Origin: Aurantimonas sp965217685
GTDB lineage: Bacteria; Pseudomonadota; Alphaproteobacteria; Rhizobiales; Rhizobiaceae
Assembly: GCA_965217685.1 (NCBI GenBank)
Contig: CBDCIZ010000003.1
Span: 3,596,001 to 3,660,000, forward strand
DNA length: 64,000 nt
Reading direction: 5' to 3'
Positions 16,881-25,430 of the stretch are shown piece by piece. Position numbers and translations under genes: made by a program. The first letter of the stretch is position 1; every line of letters starts with the position of its first letter. The notes under the pieces were generated by a model. The model worked only from the letters and a program-made list of their open reading frames with translations, had not been told where the DNA came from and searched no databases.

Positions 16881-18020
16881 ATGGATTTTTCGGCGGGACT
16901 GAGTGGTCTGTGGAGCGGCGGGCTCGTCTACATCGTGCCGTTCCTGTTCGTTCTGACGACCATCGTCTTCTTTCATGAGCTCGGACATTTTCTGGTCGGC
17001 CGCTGGTGCGGGATCAAGGCGCTCGCCTTCTCGGTCGGCTTCGGACCCGAGATCGTCGGCTTCAACGACCGCCACGGCACCCGTTGGAAGCTCTGCGCGA
17101 TTCCGCTCGGCGGCTACGTCAAATTCCTCGGCGACGAGAATGCGGCCTCGGTGCCCGACCGCCGCGCTGTCGCCAAGATGTCGGAGGCCGAGCGCGAGGG
17201 CGCTTTTCCGGCCAAGAGCGTCGGCCGCCGGGCGCTGACGGTCGCGGCCGGTCCGATCGCGAACTTTATCTTGTCGATCGTCATCTTCGCCGTGGTCGCC
17301 TATGCGGAAGGCCGCGTCGTCGCGGATCCAGTCGTCGCGCAGGTGCGCGCCGAGTCGCCGGCGGCGGCCGCGGGGTTCAAGCCGGGTGACCGTGTGCTGC
17401 AGGTCGATGGCCAGGACATCACCTATTTCGCCGATCTCCAGCGCGTCGTCTCGGAAAATCCCGACACGTCGATCGCCGTCAAGGTCGAGCGCGGCGGGCA
17501 GGACATCGATCTGACGGTGACGCCGCGCACCGAGACGCAGACCGATCAGTTCGGCAACAGCTTCGAACTGCCGATCATCGGGCTCGTGGCCGATCGGACC
17601 AGTGCCGCGTTTCGGACAGAGACATTTTCGCCGTTCGGAGCGCTGGGCTACGGCGTCACCCAGACCTGGTTCGTGACAACTCGAACCGTCGATTTCATCG
17701 GCCAGATATTCACCGGACGCCAGAGCGCCGACCAGATCGGCGGCCCGATCCGCATTGCGCAGGTATCGGGACAGGTTTCCACGATCGGTTTCGGAGCGCT
17801 CCTCAACCTGGCAGCATTGCTCTCGGTCTCGATCGGGCTGTTGAATCTATTGCCGATTCCGATGCTCGACGGCGGCCACCTCCTGTTTTACGTCTTCGAG
17901 GCTGTGCGAGGAAAGCCACTGAGCGAGGGAATTCAGGAGATCGGCTTCAGAATCGGGCTCGCTCTTGTGATGATGCTTATGGTATTTGCGTTTTGGAATG
18001 ACATTTCCGGCCTCGTCTGA
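16881..18020 (+). CDS. rseP: RIP metalloprotease RseP (site-2 protease)
   Basis: RseP cleaves membrane-spanning substrates such as anti-sigma factors and signal-peptide remnants. The 379-residue protein has a first membrane helix carrying the zinc motif HELGH at 32-36, one PDZ domain (about 125-205, with AAGFKPGDRVLQVDGQDI) and C-terminal helices with LLPIPMLDGGHLL near residue 329, where Asp is the third zinc ligand. It has a single PDZ domain rather than the two of E. coli RseP, as is common in alphaproteobacteria. It precedes bamA, as in many proteobacteria. Confidence 0.96.
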   Translation: MDFSAGLSGLWSGGLVYIVPFLFVLTTIVFFHELGHFLVGRWCGIKALAFSVGFGPEIVGFNDRHGTRWKLCAIPLGGYVKFLGDENAASVPDRRAVAKMSEAEREGAFPAKSVGRRALTVAAGPIANFILSIVIFAVVAYAEGRVVADPVVAQVRAESPAAAAGFKPGDRVLQVDGQDITYFADLQRVVSENPDTSIAVKVERGGQDIDLTVTPRTETQTDQFGNSFELPIIGLVADRTSAAFRTETFSPFGALGYGVTQTWFVTTRTVDFIGQIFTGRQSADQIGGPIRIAQVSGQVSTIGFGALLNLAALLSVSIGLLNLLPIPMLDGGHLLFYVFEAVRGKPLSEGIQEIGFRIGLALVMMLMVFAFWNDISGLV

Positions 18021-18234
18021 ACGGGTCGGCAAAGTCGGGGGACTTTGGGGGATTTTAGGTTTGGAAATCGTTAACCATGGTGGCGGAGTCCGTGACACCG
18101 TTGCAACGCTATTTCCGATTCCTAAACCGACTGCGTCCAGATTGCTTGTACGCGACCTCAAAGCCGGTAGAAGGCTGTGGGGGAACATCGGTTCCTTTCT
18201 GCCGCGAAAAGAAAATGAAAAGGTGGTTGAGCCT

Positions 18235-20736
18235 ATGAAGGCTGGTACGAAACTCATGCGCGCTGCTTCGGCGATCGCGCTATCTTCGACCATACTCGCC
18301 GCAACCACGTTCGCGGCGCAACTCGCTGTGGTGAGTGCGGCCGAGGCGGCCGTCGTCAGCCGCATCGACGTGCGTGGCAACACCCGCGTCGAGGCAGGCA
18401 CCATCCGCAGCTTCATGCAGATCTCGCCGGGCCAGAACGTCTCCGAGGCGGATCAGGACGCCGCAGTGCGTCGGCTGTTCTCGACCGGCCTCTTTTCCGA
18501 CGTGCGCATCAGCCAGAGTGGCGGCACCCTGATCGTTCAGGTCGACGAGAACCAGATCGTCAACCAGGTGCTCTTCCAGGGCAATTCCAAGATCAAGGAC
18601 GAGCAGCTCGTCGCATCGGTCCAGACCCAGCCGCGCGGCGCCTATTCCAAAACCACCGCCGACTCCGACGTCGAGGCCATCAAGGCCGCCTACAACAGCA
18701 TCGGCCGCAGCGACGCGGGTGTGAGTGTGCGCACCCAGCAGGTCGGGCAGGGCCGCGTCAACGTCATCTACAGCATCCAGGAAGGCGACCGTACCAAGAT
18801 CGCCTCGATCAGCTTCGTCGGCAACAGCGCCTATAGCGATAGCCGGTTGAAGCAGGTGATCGCGCTGCGCGAAACCGGCATTCTCAGCTTTATCCAGCGC
18901 GACGACGTCTATGACGAGGCCCGGCTGCGCACCGACGAAGAAACGCTGCGCCGCTTCTACTACAATCACGGCTACGCCGACTTCCGCATCGTGTCCTCGG
19001 TTGCCGAACTCGATGAAAAGCAGAATAGCTACTTCATCACCGTCACCGTGTCCGAGGGCGAGCGCTACCAGTTCGGCAACGTGCGGATCGACTCGACGAT
19101 TTCCGGCGTCGATACCCAGTCGCTGTATGGCGAGCTCGATACGACGCCGGGCGATACCTACAGCGCCAAGAAGGTCGAGGACACGCTGGTCAATCTGACC
19201 AACACTCTCGCCAATGCCGGCTACGCCTTCGCCCAGGTGACGCCGCGCGGCGACCGTGATTTCGCCAATCACACGATCGCGATCAACTACGTCATCGATC
19301 AGGGTCCGCGCGCTTATGTCGAACGGCTCGAGATCCGCGGCAACACGAAGACCCGCGACTACGTCATCCGTCGCGAGTTCGACGTGTCGGAAGGCGATGC
19401 CTTCAACCAGGTGCTCGTCCAGCGCGCCAAGCAGCGCCTCGAGGACCTGAAATTCTTCGAGAAGGTCAGCATCTCGACCGCACCGGGCTCCGAGCCCGAT
19501 CGTGTGATCGTCATCGTCGACGTCGTCGAGAAGGCAACCGGTGAAATCTCGCTGGGCGGCGGCTACACGACCGGCGGCGAAAGCTCCGGCCCCGTCGCCG
19601 AGATCGGCGTCACCGAGCGCAACTTTCTCGGACGCGGTCAGTTTATCAAGGTCTCAGCCGGCTTCGGCACCGATACCCGCAACTACACACTGTCCTTCAC
19701 CGAGCCTTATTTCCTCGGTCGGAGGCTGGCGGCCGGCTTCGACGTCTATCACAGCGAGAGCACGTCGGGTGACTACGACTCGACGCGAACGGGCGGCGAC
19801 GTTCGTCTTGCCGCGCCGATCACCGAGAATCTGACGGCGCAGGTGGCATACAACATCAAGCAGGAAGAGTTCGGCAGTGACAACGGGCTCGACCTCGGCA
19901 ATCCGGCGACCGGCGATGCCCTGCTCGACGCAAACGCCGCCCGGATTCGCAGCACCTGCGGCGATGCCAATCCGTTGGCCTATGTTAACGGTCCGAACAG
20001 CGGCAGCGTAACGGGCTTTGGCAACATCATCGACGAAAACGGCAACGTGATCACTGCGCCGCAGTACACCCGTTCGCCGATCATCAACCAGGCAATCTGC
20101 GACAGCCCGTATCTGACCTCTTCGGTCTCCTACACGTTCACCTACAACACGCTCGATAACGCCAGCGATCCGCGCAACGGCTTTTTCGTCCAGGGCGGGC
20201 AGGAATTCGCCGGTGTCGGCGGCGACGCGAACTATATCAAGACAACCGCGAAGGCGAGCTACTTCCATCTCTTGAACGAGGAGTACGACGTCATCGGTCA
20301 GTTGACCGGCGGTGCCGGCAACGTCTCGACCCTTGGCGGCGATGGTCTCAGGGTCTTCGACAACTTCTTCAAGGGCCAGGACATCGTTCGCGGCTTCGAC
20401 TACAAGGGCATCGGTCCGCGCCAGAACACCGTGTCGATCGGCGGCACCGACTACGCCAACGCTTCGGCGGAAGCGACTTTCCCGCTGCCGCTCATCTCGC
20501 GCGATCTGGGTTTCCGCGGCGCGGTCTTCGCGGATGCCGGCTCCCTCTGGGGGACCGATTTCTCCGGCGCGCCCGGACTTCAGGGTGAAGACTTCTCGCT
20601 GCGCGCATCGGCCGGTGTCGGCCTGATCTGGGCGTCGCCCTTCGGTCCGTTGCGCGTCAACTATGCCCAGCCGCTGAAGAAGGAAAGCTTCGACGAGCTC
20701 CAGCAGTTCTCCTTCGGCTTCTCCTCGCGCTTCTGA
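18235..20736 (+). CDS. bamA: Outer membrane protein assembly factor BamA
   Basis: BamA is the core of the BAM complex that folds beta-barrel proteins into the outer membrane. From the ATG at 18235 it has 833 residues: a signal peptide (about 1-36, ending near SAAEAAVVSR), five POTRA domains (about 38-450, for example RIDVRGNTRVEAGTIRSFM) and a 16-strand barrel with NPLAYVNG-type loops, the RGF motif in the VRGFDYKGIGPR segment and a terminal Phe in FSFGFSSRF. The frame is open upstream, but only this start gives a signal peptide, and AAGGTGG lies before it. A 214-bp gap after rseP leaves room for its own promoter. Confidence 0.97.
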   Translation: MKAGTKLMRAASAIALSSTILAATTFAAQLAVVSAAEAAVVSRIDVRGNTRVEAGTIRSFMQISPGQNVSEADQDAAVRRLFSTGLFSDVRISQSGGTLIVQVDENQIVNQVLFQGNSKIKDEQLVASVQTQPRGAYSKTTADSDVEAIKAAYNSIGRSDAGVSVRTQQVGQGRVNVIYSIQEGDRTKIASISFVGNSAYSDSRLKQVIALRETGILSFIQRDDVYDEARLRTDEETLRRFYYNHGYADFRIVSSVAELDEKQNSYFITVTVSEGERYQFGNVRIDSTISGVDTQSLYGELDTTPGDTYSAKKVEDTLVNLTNTLANAGYAFAQVTPRGDRDFANHTIAINYVIDQGPRAYVERLEIRGNTKTRDYVIRREFDVSEGDAFNQVLVQRAKQRLEDLKFFEKVSISTAPGSEPDRVIVIVDVVEKATGEISLGGGYTTGGESSGPVAEIGVTERNFLGRGQFIKVSAGFGTDTRNYTLSFTEPYFLGRRLAAGFDVYHSESTSGDYDSTRTGGDVRLAAPITENLTAQVAYNIKQEEFGSDNGLDLGNPATGDALLDANAARIRSTCGDANPLAYVNGPNSGSVTGFGNIIDENGNVITAPQYTRSPIINQAICDSPYLTSSVSYTFTYNTLDNASDPRNGFFVQGGQEFAGVGGDANYIKTTAKASYFHLLNEEYDVIGQLTGGAGNVSTLGGDGLRVFDNFFKGQDIVRGFDYKGIGPRQNTVSIGGTDYANASAEATFPLPLISRDLGFRGAVFADAGSLWGTDFSGAPGLQGEDFSLRASAGVGLIWASPFGPLRVNYAQPLKKESFDELQQFSFGFSSRF

Positions 20737-20761
20737 TCGCGGGCAAGGGACGGGGCCGGTC

Positions 20762-21841
20762 ATGCCGGCCCCCTCGAATATGGTTCAATCCAGCTTCTTC
20801 TCCCGCGGCGAGGGCCTGACGCTTCGTCATCTGGCGGATGCATCGGGCGCCGAACTGCGGCAATGCGACGACCCGGAGCGGCGGGTGTTCGGAATTGCTT
20901 CCTTGGGTGAGGCCGGCCCGGACGACGTTTCCTTCTTCGACAATCGCCGCTATCAGGGCGACCTTGAAACGTCGGGCGCGGCCTGCGTGATCGTCAGGCC
21001 AAAATTTCTCGAACACGTTCCGTCGACAATGCCGGTACTGGTCGCCCGCGCGGTCATGCCGGCCTTCGCGCTGGTCGGGCGTCAACTGTTTCCCGCAGCG
21101 GTCGCGGTTTCCAGCGCCATCGGGGCCGTCGGCATCTCGCCGCGCGCCGAGATCGATCCGACGGCAAGGCTCGAGGACGGGGTCACGGTCGAATCCTTCG
21201 CGGTGATCGGACCGGGCGTCGAGATCGGCCGGGGCACCGTCATCGGAGCACATACGGTCATCGGCACCGGCTGCAAGATCGGTCGCGATTGCCAGATCGG
21301 TGCGAGCGTCAACATCATCCACAGTCTCATCGGCAACCGCGTGACGATCCATAGCGGTGCGCGCCTCGGCCAGGACGGCTTCGGCTACGTTCCCGGGCCA
21401 AAGGGTCTCTTGAAGGCCGTACAGATCGGCCGGGTGATCATCCAGGACGACGTCGAGATCGGCGCCAACACGACGATCGACCGCGGCGCCATCCGCGACA
21501 CGGTGATCGGCGAAGGGACCAAGATTGATAATCAGGTTCAGATCGCCCACAACACCAGCATCGGGCGCCATTGCGCCATCGCCGCGCAGGTCGGGATTTC
21601 CGGCAGCGTCGTGATCGGCGACGGCGTGATGATGGGGGGGCAGTCCGGCGTCAACAGTCATACGACGGTGGGCGCGGGCGCACAGATCGCCGGGACGGCT
21701 TCCATTGCCAGCGATGTTCCGGCAAAAGGCCGTTGGGGCGGGACGCCCGCTAAGCCGATTCGGCAGTGGTTTCGCGAGATTACGGCGCTGTCGGAATTCT
21801 CCAGGAAGATGCCGTCGCAAGGAGCCGACGATGAGCGATGA
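20762..21841 (+). CDS. lpxD: UDP-3-O-acylglucosamine N-acyltransferase
   Basis: LpxD adds the second 3-hydroxyacyl chain, on nitrogen, in lipid A synthesis. The 359-residue protein has an N-terminal uridine-binding domain (about 20-115) and a left-handed beta-helix of hexapeptide repeats. The helix includes the segment QIAHNTSIGRHCAIAAQVGI, whose His is the likely catalytic base, and VMMGGQSGVNSHTTVG. A second in-frame ATG six codons on (MVQSSFF) is an alternative start; neither has a strong ribosome site. Its last 11 bases overlap fabZ, whose ribosome site lies inside lpxD. Confidence 0.96.
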   Translation: MPAPSNMVQSSFFSRGEGLTLRHLADASGAELRQCDDPERRVFGIASLGEAGPDDVSFFDNRRYQGDLETSGAACVIVRPKFLEHVPSTMPVLVARAVMPAFALVGRQLFPAAVAVSSAIGAVGISPRAEIDPTARLEDGVTVESFAVIGPGVEIGRGTVIGAHTVIGTGCKIGRDCQIGASVNIIHSLIGNRVTIHSGARLGQDGFGYVPGPKGLLKAVQIGRVIIQDDVEIGANTTIDRGAIRDTVIGEGTKIDNQVQIAHNTSIGRHCAIAAQVGISGSVVIGDGVMMGGQSGVNSHTTVGAGAQIAGTASIASDVPAKGRWGGTPAKPIRQWFREITALSEFSRKMPSQGADDER

Positions 21842-22298
21842 CGCGACGACGCTGCACAGCATCGACATCCTTGAAATTCTCAAGCTCCTGCCGCACCGCT
21901 ATCCGTTTCTGATGGTTGACAAGATCATTCGGATCGATGCGGACCGCAGTGCCGTCGGCGTCAAGAACGTGACGGCCAACGAGCCGCATTTCCTCGGGCA
22001 TTTTCCCGGCTCGCCGGTGATGCCGGGCGTTCTGATCATCGAGGGCATGGCCCAGACGGCGGGCGCGATCTGCGCCAGGTCACGCGGCCCGGGTTCGCCG
22101 CTGCTCGTCTATTTCATGACCATCGACAACGCCAAGTTCCGCAAGCCTGTCATCCCCGGCGACCGGCTGGAATATCACGTCGTCCAGTCGAAGCGCCGCG
22201 GCAACATCTGGAAGTTCGACTGCATCGCCAAGGTCGACGAGGCGAAGGTCGCCGAAGCCTCGGTCAGCGCGATGCTCGTGCCGCGCGACGAGGCTTGA
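21831..22298 (+). CDS. fabZ: 3-hydroxyacyl-ACP dehydratase FabZ
   Basis: FabZ dehydrates 3-hydroxyacyl-ACP in fatty acid elongation and competes with LpxA/LpxD for the same substrates. The 155-residue hot-dog-fold enzyme has the catalytic His in LLPHRYPFLMVDK and the catalytic Glu in HFPGSPVMPGVLIIEGMAQ. The start was set by the AAGGAG site 6 nt upstream of ATG 21831; the frame is open further upstream. It overlaps the end of lpxD by 11 nt and is followed after 4 nt by lpxA. Confidence 0.97.
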   Translation: MSDDATTLHSIDILEILKLLPHRYPFLMVDKIIRIDADRSAVGVKNVTANEPHFLGHFPGSPVMPGVLIIEGMAQTAGAICARSRGPGSPLLVYFMTIDNAKFRKPVIPGDRLEYHVVQSKRRGNIWKFDCIAKVDEAKVAEASVSAMLVPRDEA

Positions 22299-22302
22299 GC
22301 GC

Positions 22303-23109
22303 ATGGCGGATACGGTGATCCACCCCTCGGCTGTCGTCGAAGACGGCGCTGTGATCGGCGAGGACTGCGAGATCGGTCCGTTCTGCCACATCGGGCCGAC
22401 GGTGCGCCTTGGGGCGGGGAGCCGCCTGCGCTCGCATGTCGTCCTGTGGGGCAACACGACGATCGGCGAGGGCGCCCAGATCTGGCCCTTCGCCTCGCTC
22501 GGCCACGCGCCGCAGCACCTGAAATATCGTGGCGAGGACACGCGCCTGATCATCGGTCGCAACTGCCTGGTGCGCGAGCACGTGACGATGAATCCGGGCA
22601 CCGTGCAGGGCCGCTCCGAGACGACGATCGGCGACGATTGCGCCTTCTTCACCGGCGCCCACGTCGCTCACGATTGCCTGGTCGGCAACCACGTGACGGT
22701 GATCAACAACGTCATGCTGGCCGGCCATTGCACGGTCGGAGATTATGCGACGATCGCCGGCGGCTCGGGTATCCACCAGTTCACGCGGGTCGGCCATCAT
22801 GCCTATGTCGGGGGTCTTGCAGCGGTCGAAGGCGACGTCATTCCCTTCGGCATGGTGCTCGGCAATCGAGCGTATCTCTCCAGCCTCAACGTCATCGGAA
22901 TGAAACGCGCCGGCTTCGGCCGCGATGCGATCCGCAACGTGCGCCGCGCCTATCGCATGCTGTTTTCTTTCGACCTCACCTTCAAGGAAAACATGGACGA
23001 GGTGCAGCAGGAGTTCCCCGACGATCCGCTCGTCCAGGATCTTCTCGGCTTCATCCGCTCCGGCGGCGACCGCGCGCTCTGCTTCCCCCGCCACACGCCG
23101 CTCGGCTGA
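22303..23109 (+). CDS. lpxA: Acyl-ACP--UDP-N-acetylglucosamine O-acyltransferase
   Basis: LpxA performs the first, reversible step of lipid A synthesis. The 268-residue protein begins with hexapeptide repeats (VIHPSAVVEDGAVIGEDCEIGPF), has the active-site His in GAHVAHDCLVGNHVTV, and ends with a helical domain (residues about 190-260). GIHQFTRVGHHAYVGG is a conserved family segment. Length equals typical LpxA (255-275). It is closely packed between fabZ and lpxI. Confidence 0.97.
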   Translation: MADTVIHPSAVVEDGAVIGEDCEIGPFCHIGPTVRLGAGSRLRSHVVLWGNTTIGEGAQIWPFASLGHAPQHLKYRGEDTRLIIGRNCLVREHVTMNPGTVQGRSETTIGDDCAFFTGAHVAHDCLVGNHVTVINNVMLAGHCTVGDYATIAGGSGIHQFTRVGHHAYVGGLAAVEGDVIPFGMVLGNRAYLSSLNVIGMKRAGFGRDAIRNVRRAYRMLFSFDLTFKENMDEVQQEFPDDPLVQDLLGFIRSGGDRALCFPRHTPLG

Positions 23110-23120
23110 TCGGCGCCGGG

Positions 23121-24035
23121 ATGGACCAGCCGGAGGACGTGCTCGGGATCGTCGCCGGTGGCGGTGAGCTGCCGCGAATTGTCGCCGATGCCGCCATTGC
23201 CGAGGGACGTGGCGCGGTGATCGTGGTGCAGATCGCCGATGCGATCGGCGAGGATTGGTCGGCCTATGACAGCCGCCCCTTCGCCTGGGGCAGGGTTGGT
23301 GACGCGATCGCCTACATGAAGACGCGGGACGTCGAGCGGCTGATCTTCTGTGGCACGGTCACCAAGCGTCCCGACTTTCGCTCGCTGATGCCGAGCCTGA
23401 AAACGCTGCGCATCATGCCGTCGGTGCTGAACATCGTGCGAGGCGGCGACGACCGGTTGCTGCGCAGCCTGACGCGCTATCTGGAAACCACTCATGGCTT
23501 CAAGCTGCTCGCCGTCCAGGACATCGTGCCACGCTTGCTTGCTCCGCTCGGTCCGCTGACGCGCAGGTCACCCGACAAAGCGGAGAGCGCCGCGCTCGTG
23601 CTTGGCGCCAAGGCGGCGTTGCGGCTCGGCGAACTCGATATCGGCCAGGCGGTGGTTGCCTCGAACGATCGGGTGATCGCACTGGAAGGCATCGAAGGGA
23701 CCAGGGGGATGCTCGAACGGGTCGCGGGCCTGCGCCGTGCCGGGCGCATCGGCAAGTCCGAGCGCTGCGTCCTGGTCAAGATGAAGAAGCCGGCCCAGGA
23801 CGAGCGCTTCGACCTGCCAAGCATAGGGGTCTCGACCATCGACGAGGCGGCGGCGGCGGGGATAACGGCGATCGGTGTCAGCGCCGGGCACAGCCTGATC
23901 CTCGGTCTCGACGACGTCGTGGCCGCAGCGGCCCGGCACGGTATCGCACTGATCGGCCTTGCCTCGAACACCGAGGCATCCGAACATACAAGCGGCGCGA
24001 AACGTTCGGAACAGGCGGAAGGAGAGCCGTTTTGA
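23121..24035 (+). CDS. lpxI: UDP-2,3-diacylglucosamine pyrophosphatase LpxI
   Basis: LpxI hydrolyses UDP-2,3-diacylglucosamine to lipid X and UMP. It replaces the unrelated metal enzyme LpxH in alphaproteobacteria such as Caulobacter. The 304-residue protein fits DUF1009: DVLGIVAGGGELPRIVADAA at the N-terminus, LKTLRIMPSVLNIVRGGDDRLLRSL in the middle and a C-terminal domain with GTRGMLERVAGLRR and ISAGHSLI-like (GVSAGHSLILGLDDV) segments. It starts 11 bp after lpxA. The last bases overlap the TTG start of lpxB. Confidence 0.94.
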   Translation: MDQPEDVLGIVAGGGELPRIVADAAIAEGRGAVIVVQIADAIGEDWSAYDSRPFAWGRVGDAIAYMKTRDVERLIFCGTVTKRPDFRSLMPSLKTLRIMPSVLNIVRGGDDRLLRSLTRYLETTHGFKLLAVQDIVPRLLAPLGPLTRRSPDKAESAALVLGAKAALRLGELDIGQAVVASNDRVIALEGIEGTRGMLERVAGLRRAGRIGKSERCVLVKMKKPAQDERFDLPSIGVSTIDEAAAAGITAIGVSAGHSLILGLDDVVAAAARHGIALIGLASNTEASEHTSGAKRSEQAEGEPF

Positions 24036-25216
24036 CGACAGTCGCCTTCGTTGTCGGCGAGCCGTCCGGTGACCGCATCGGCGCCGATCTGATCCGGGCG
24101 CTCAACGCCATGTCGGCCGAGCCGATCGAGGCGATCGGGCTTGGCGGCGAGGCGATGCAGGGGGAGGGTGTCGAGACCCTCTTCGACATCGACGAGCTTT
24201 CGATCATCGGCATCGGCGCGATCGTTGGCCGTCTGCCGCAGCTGTTGCGGCGGGTGTCGCAGACGGCGGATTTCGTCATCCGCTCCAAGGCCGATCTCCT
24301 GGTGATCATCGACAGCCCGAGTTTTTCCCATCGGGTGGCCAAACGCGTGCGGGCCAAGCGGCCCCATATGCCGATCGTCAATTACGTGCCGCCGACGGTC
24401 TGGGCTTACCGGCCCAACCGGGCGAAGGCGATGCGGCCCTATGTCGATCACGCGATCTGCGTCCTGCCGTTCGAGCCCGAGACGATGGCGCGGCTCGGCG
24501 GGCCGCCCGCGACCTATGTCGGTCATCCTCTGATCACCGTGCCGCAGATGCAGACGATGATGGGTGCAGCGGACGGTCCGGCCGTCGAGCCGCGACCGCG
24601 CAAACCGCCGACGCTGTTGATCCTGCCCGGCTCGCGGCGCGGCGAGATCAACCGTCTGATCGACGATTTCGGCCGGACCTACGAACGTTTGACCGAGCTC
24701 GTTCCCGGGGTGCGGGCGGTGTTGCCTGCGGTCGAGCGGCACCGGCCGCTGATTGAGGCAAAGGTCGCCACCTGGGCTGCAAAGCCCGAGATCGTCACCG
24801 GAGAGACCGCCAAATGGCAGGCTTTTTCCGAGGCCGATGCGGCACTGGCGGCCTCCGGCACCGTGTCGCTGGAGCTGGCGCTCGCCGGCGTGCCGATGGC
24901 GCTCGCCTACAAGCTCGATCCGATCGGTTACCGGTTCCGCCATATCATCACCGCGTGGACAGCGGCGATGCCGAATTTCATCCTGGGATATCCGCTGGTG
25001 GCCGAACATTTCCACGAGTTCGTACGGCCCGAGCTCCTCGCCCGCCGAATGTCGCGGCTTTTGACGGCCACCACGGAACGGCGGGCGCAGCTCGAGGGTT
25101 TTGCCGAAATTCGAAAACAGATGGCGGTCGAGCGGCCGCCCGGCGAGGCCGCGGCCGAAATCGTCCTCGACCTGATCGCGAAATCCCGACATGCAATATC
25201 GACGCAGTGCGGATAA
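24032..25216 (+). CDS. lpxB: Lipid-A-disaccharide synthase
   Basis: LpxB, a GT-B glycosyltransferase, joins lipid X to UDP-diacylglucosamine to form the lipid A disaccharide. The 394-residue protein opens with VAFVVGEPSGDRIGADLIRAL and contains IGLGGEAMQGEGVETLFDI, the VDHAICVLPFEPE stretch, LLILPGSRRGEI and AALAASGTVSLELALAGVPM. The start is TTG, overlapping the lpxI stop by 4 nt, with GGAAGGAG a suitable distance upstream. It closes the lipid A cluster; a 214-bp gap follows. Confidence 0.96.
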   Translation: MTTVAFVVGEPSGDRIGADLIRALNAMSAEPIEAIGLGGEAMQGEGVETLFDIDELSIIGIGAIVGRLPQLLRRVSQTADFVIRSKADLLVIIDSPSFSHRVAKRVRAKRPHMPIVNYVPPTVWAYRPNRAKAMRPYVDHAICVLPFEPETMARLGGPPATYVGHPLITVPQMQTMMGAADGPAVEPRPRKPPTLLILPGSRRGEINRLIDDFGRTYERLTELVPGVRAVLPAVERHRPLIEAKVATWAAKPEIVTGETAKWQAFSEADAALAASGTVSLELALAGVPMALAYKLDPIGYRFRHIITAWTAAMPNFILGYPLVAEHFHEFVRPELLARRMSRLLTATTERRAQLEGFAEIRKQMAVERPPGEAAAEIVLDLIAKSRHAISTQCG

Positions 25217-25430
25217 CAAGCGCTCATAAGGCGATCCACGACGCCGTGGTCAACCGGGCGACTGGTGGGCGTGGTGCGCTCCGCCACATGCAAGGGCGTA
25301 ACGGGGACGATTTCAAAACGATCGAAAGGCCCTTACAATTCAGGACGTGGTCCGGCGCCTGAGCGGCGGTCCGGCATTCCGCGTCGAGGGCTTAGACTCG
25401 CAAGCGAAACCAACAAGGTGGGCACGGACA

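Noticed and set aside
23492..25219. 575-codon frame antisense to lpxI/lpxB
   Set aside because: No domain similarity and biased composition; both sense genes are well supported.
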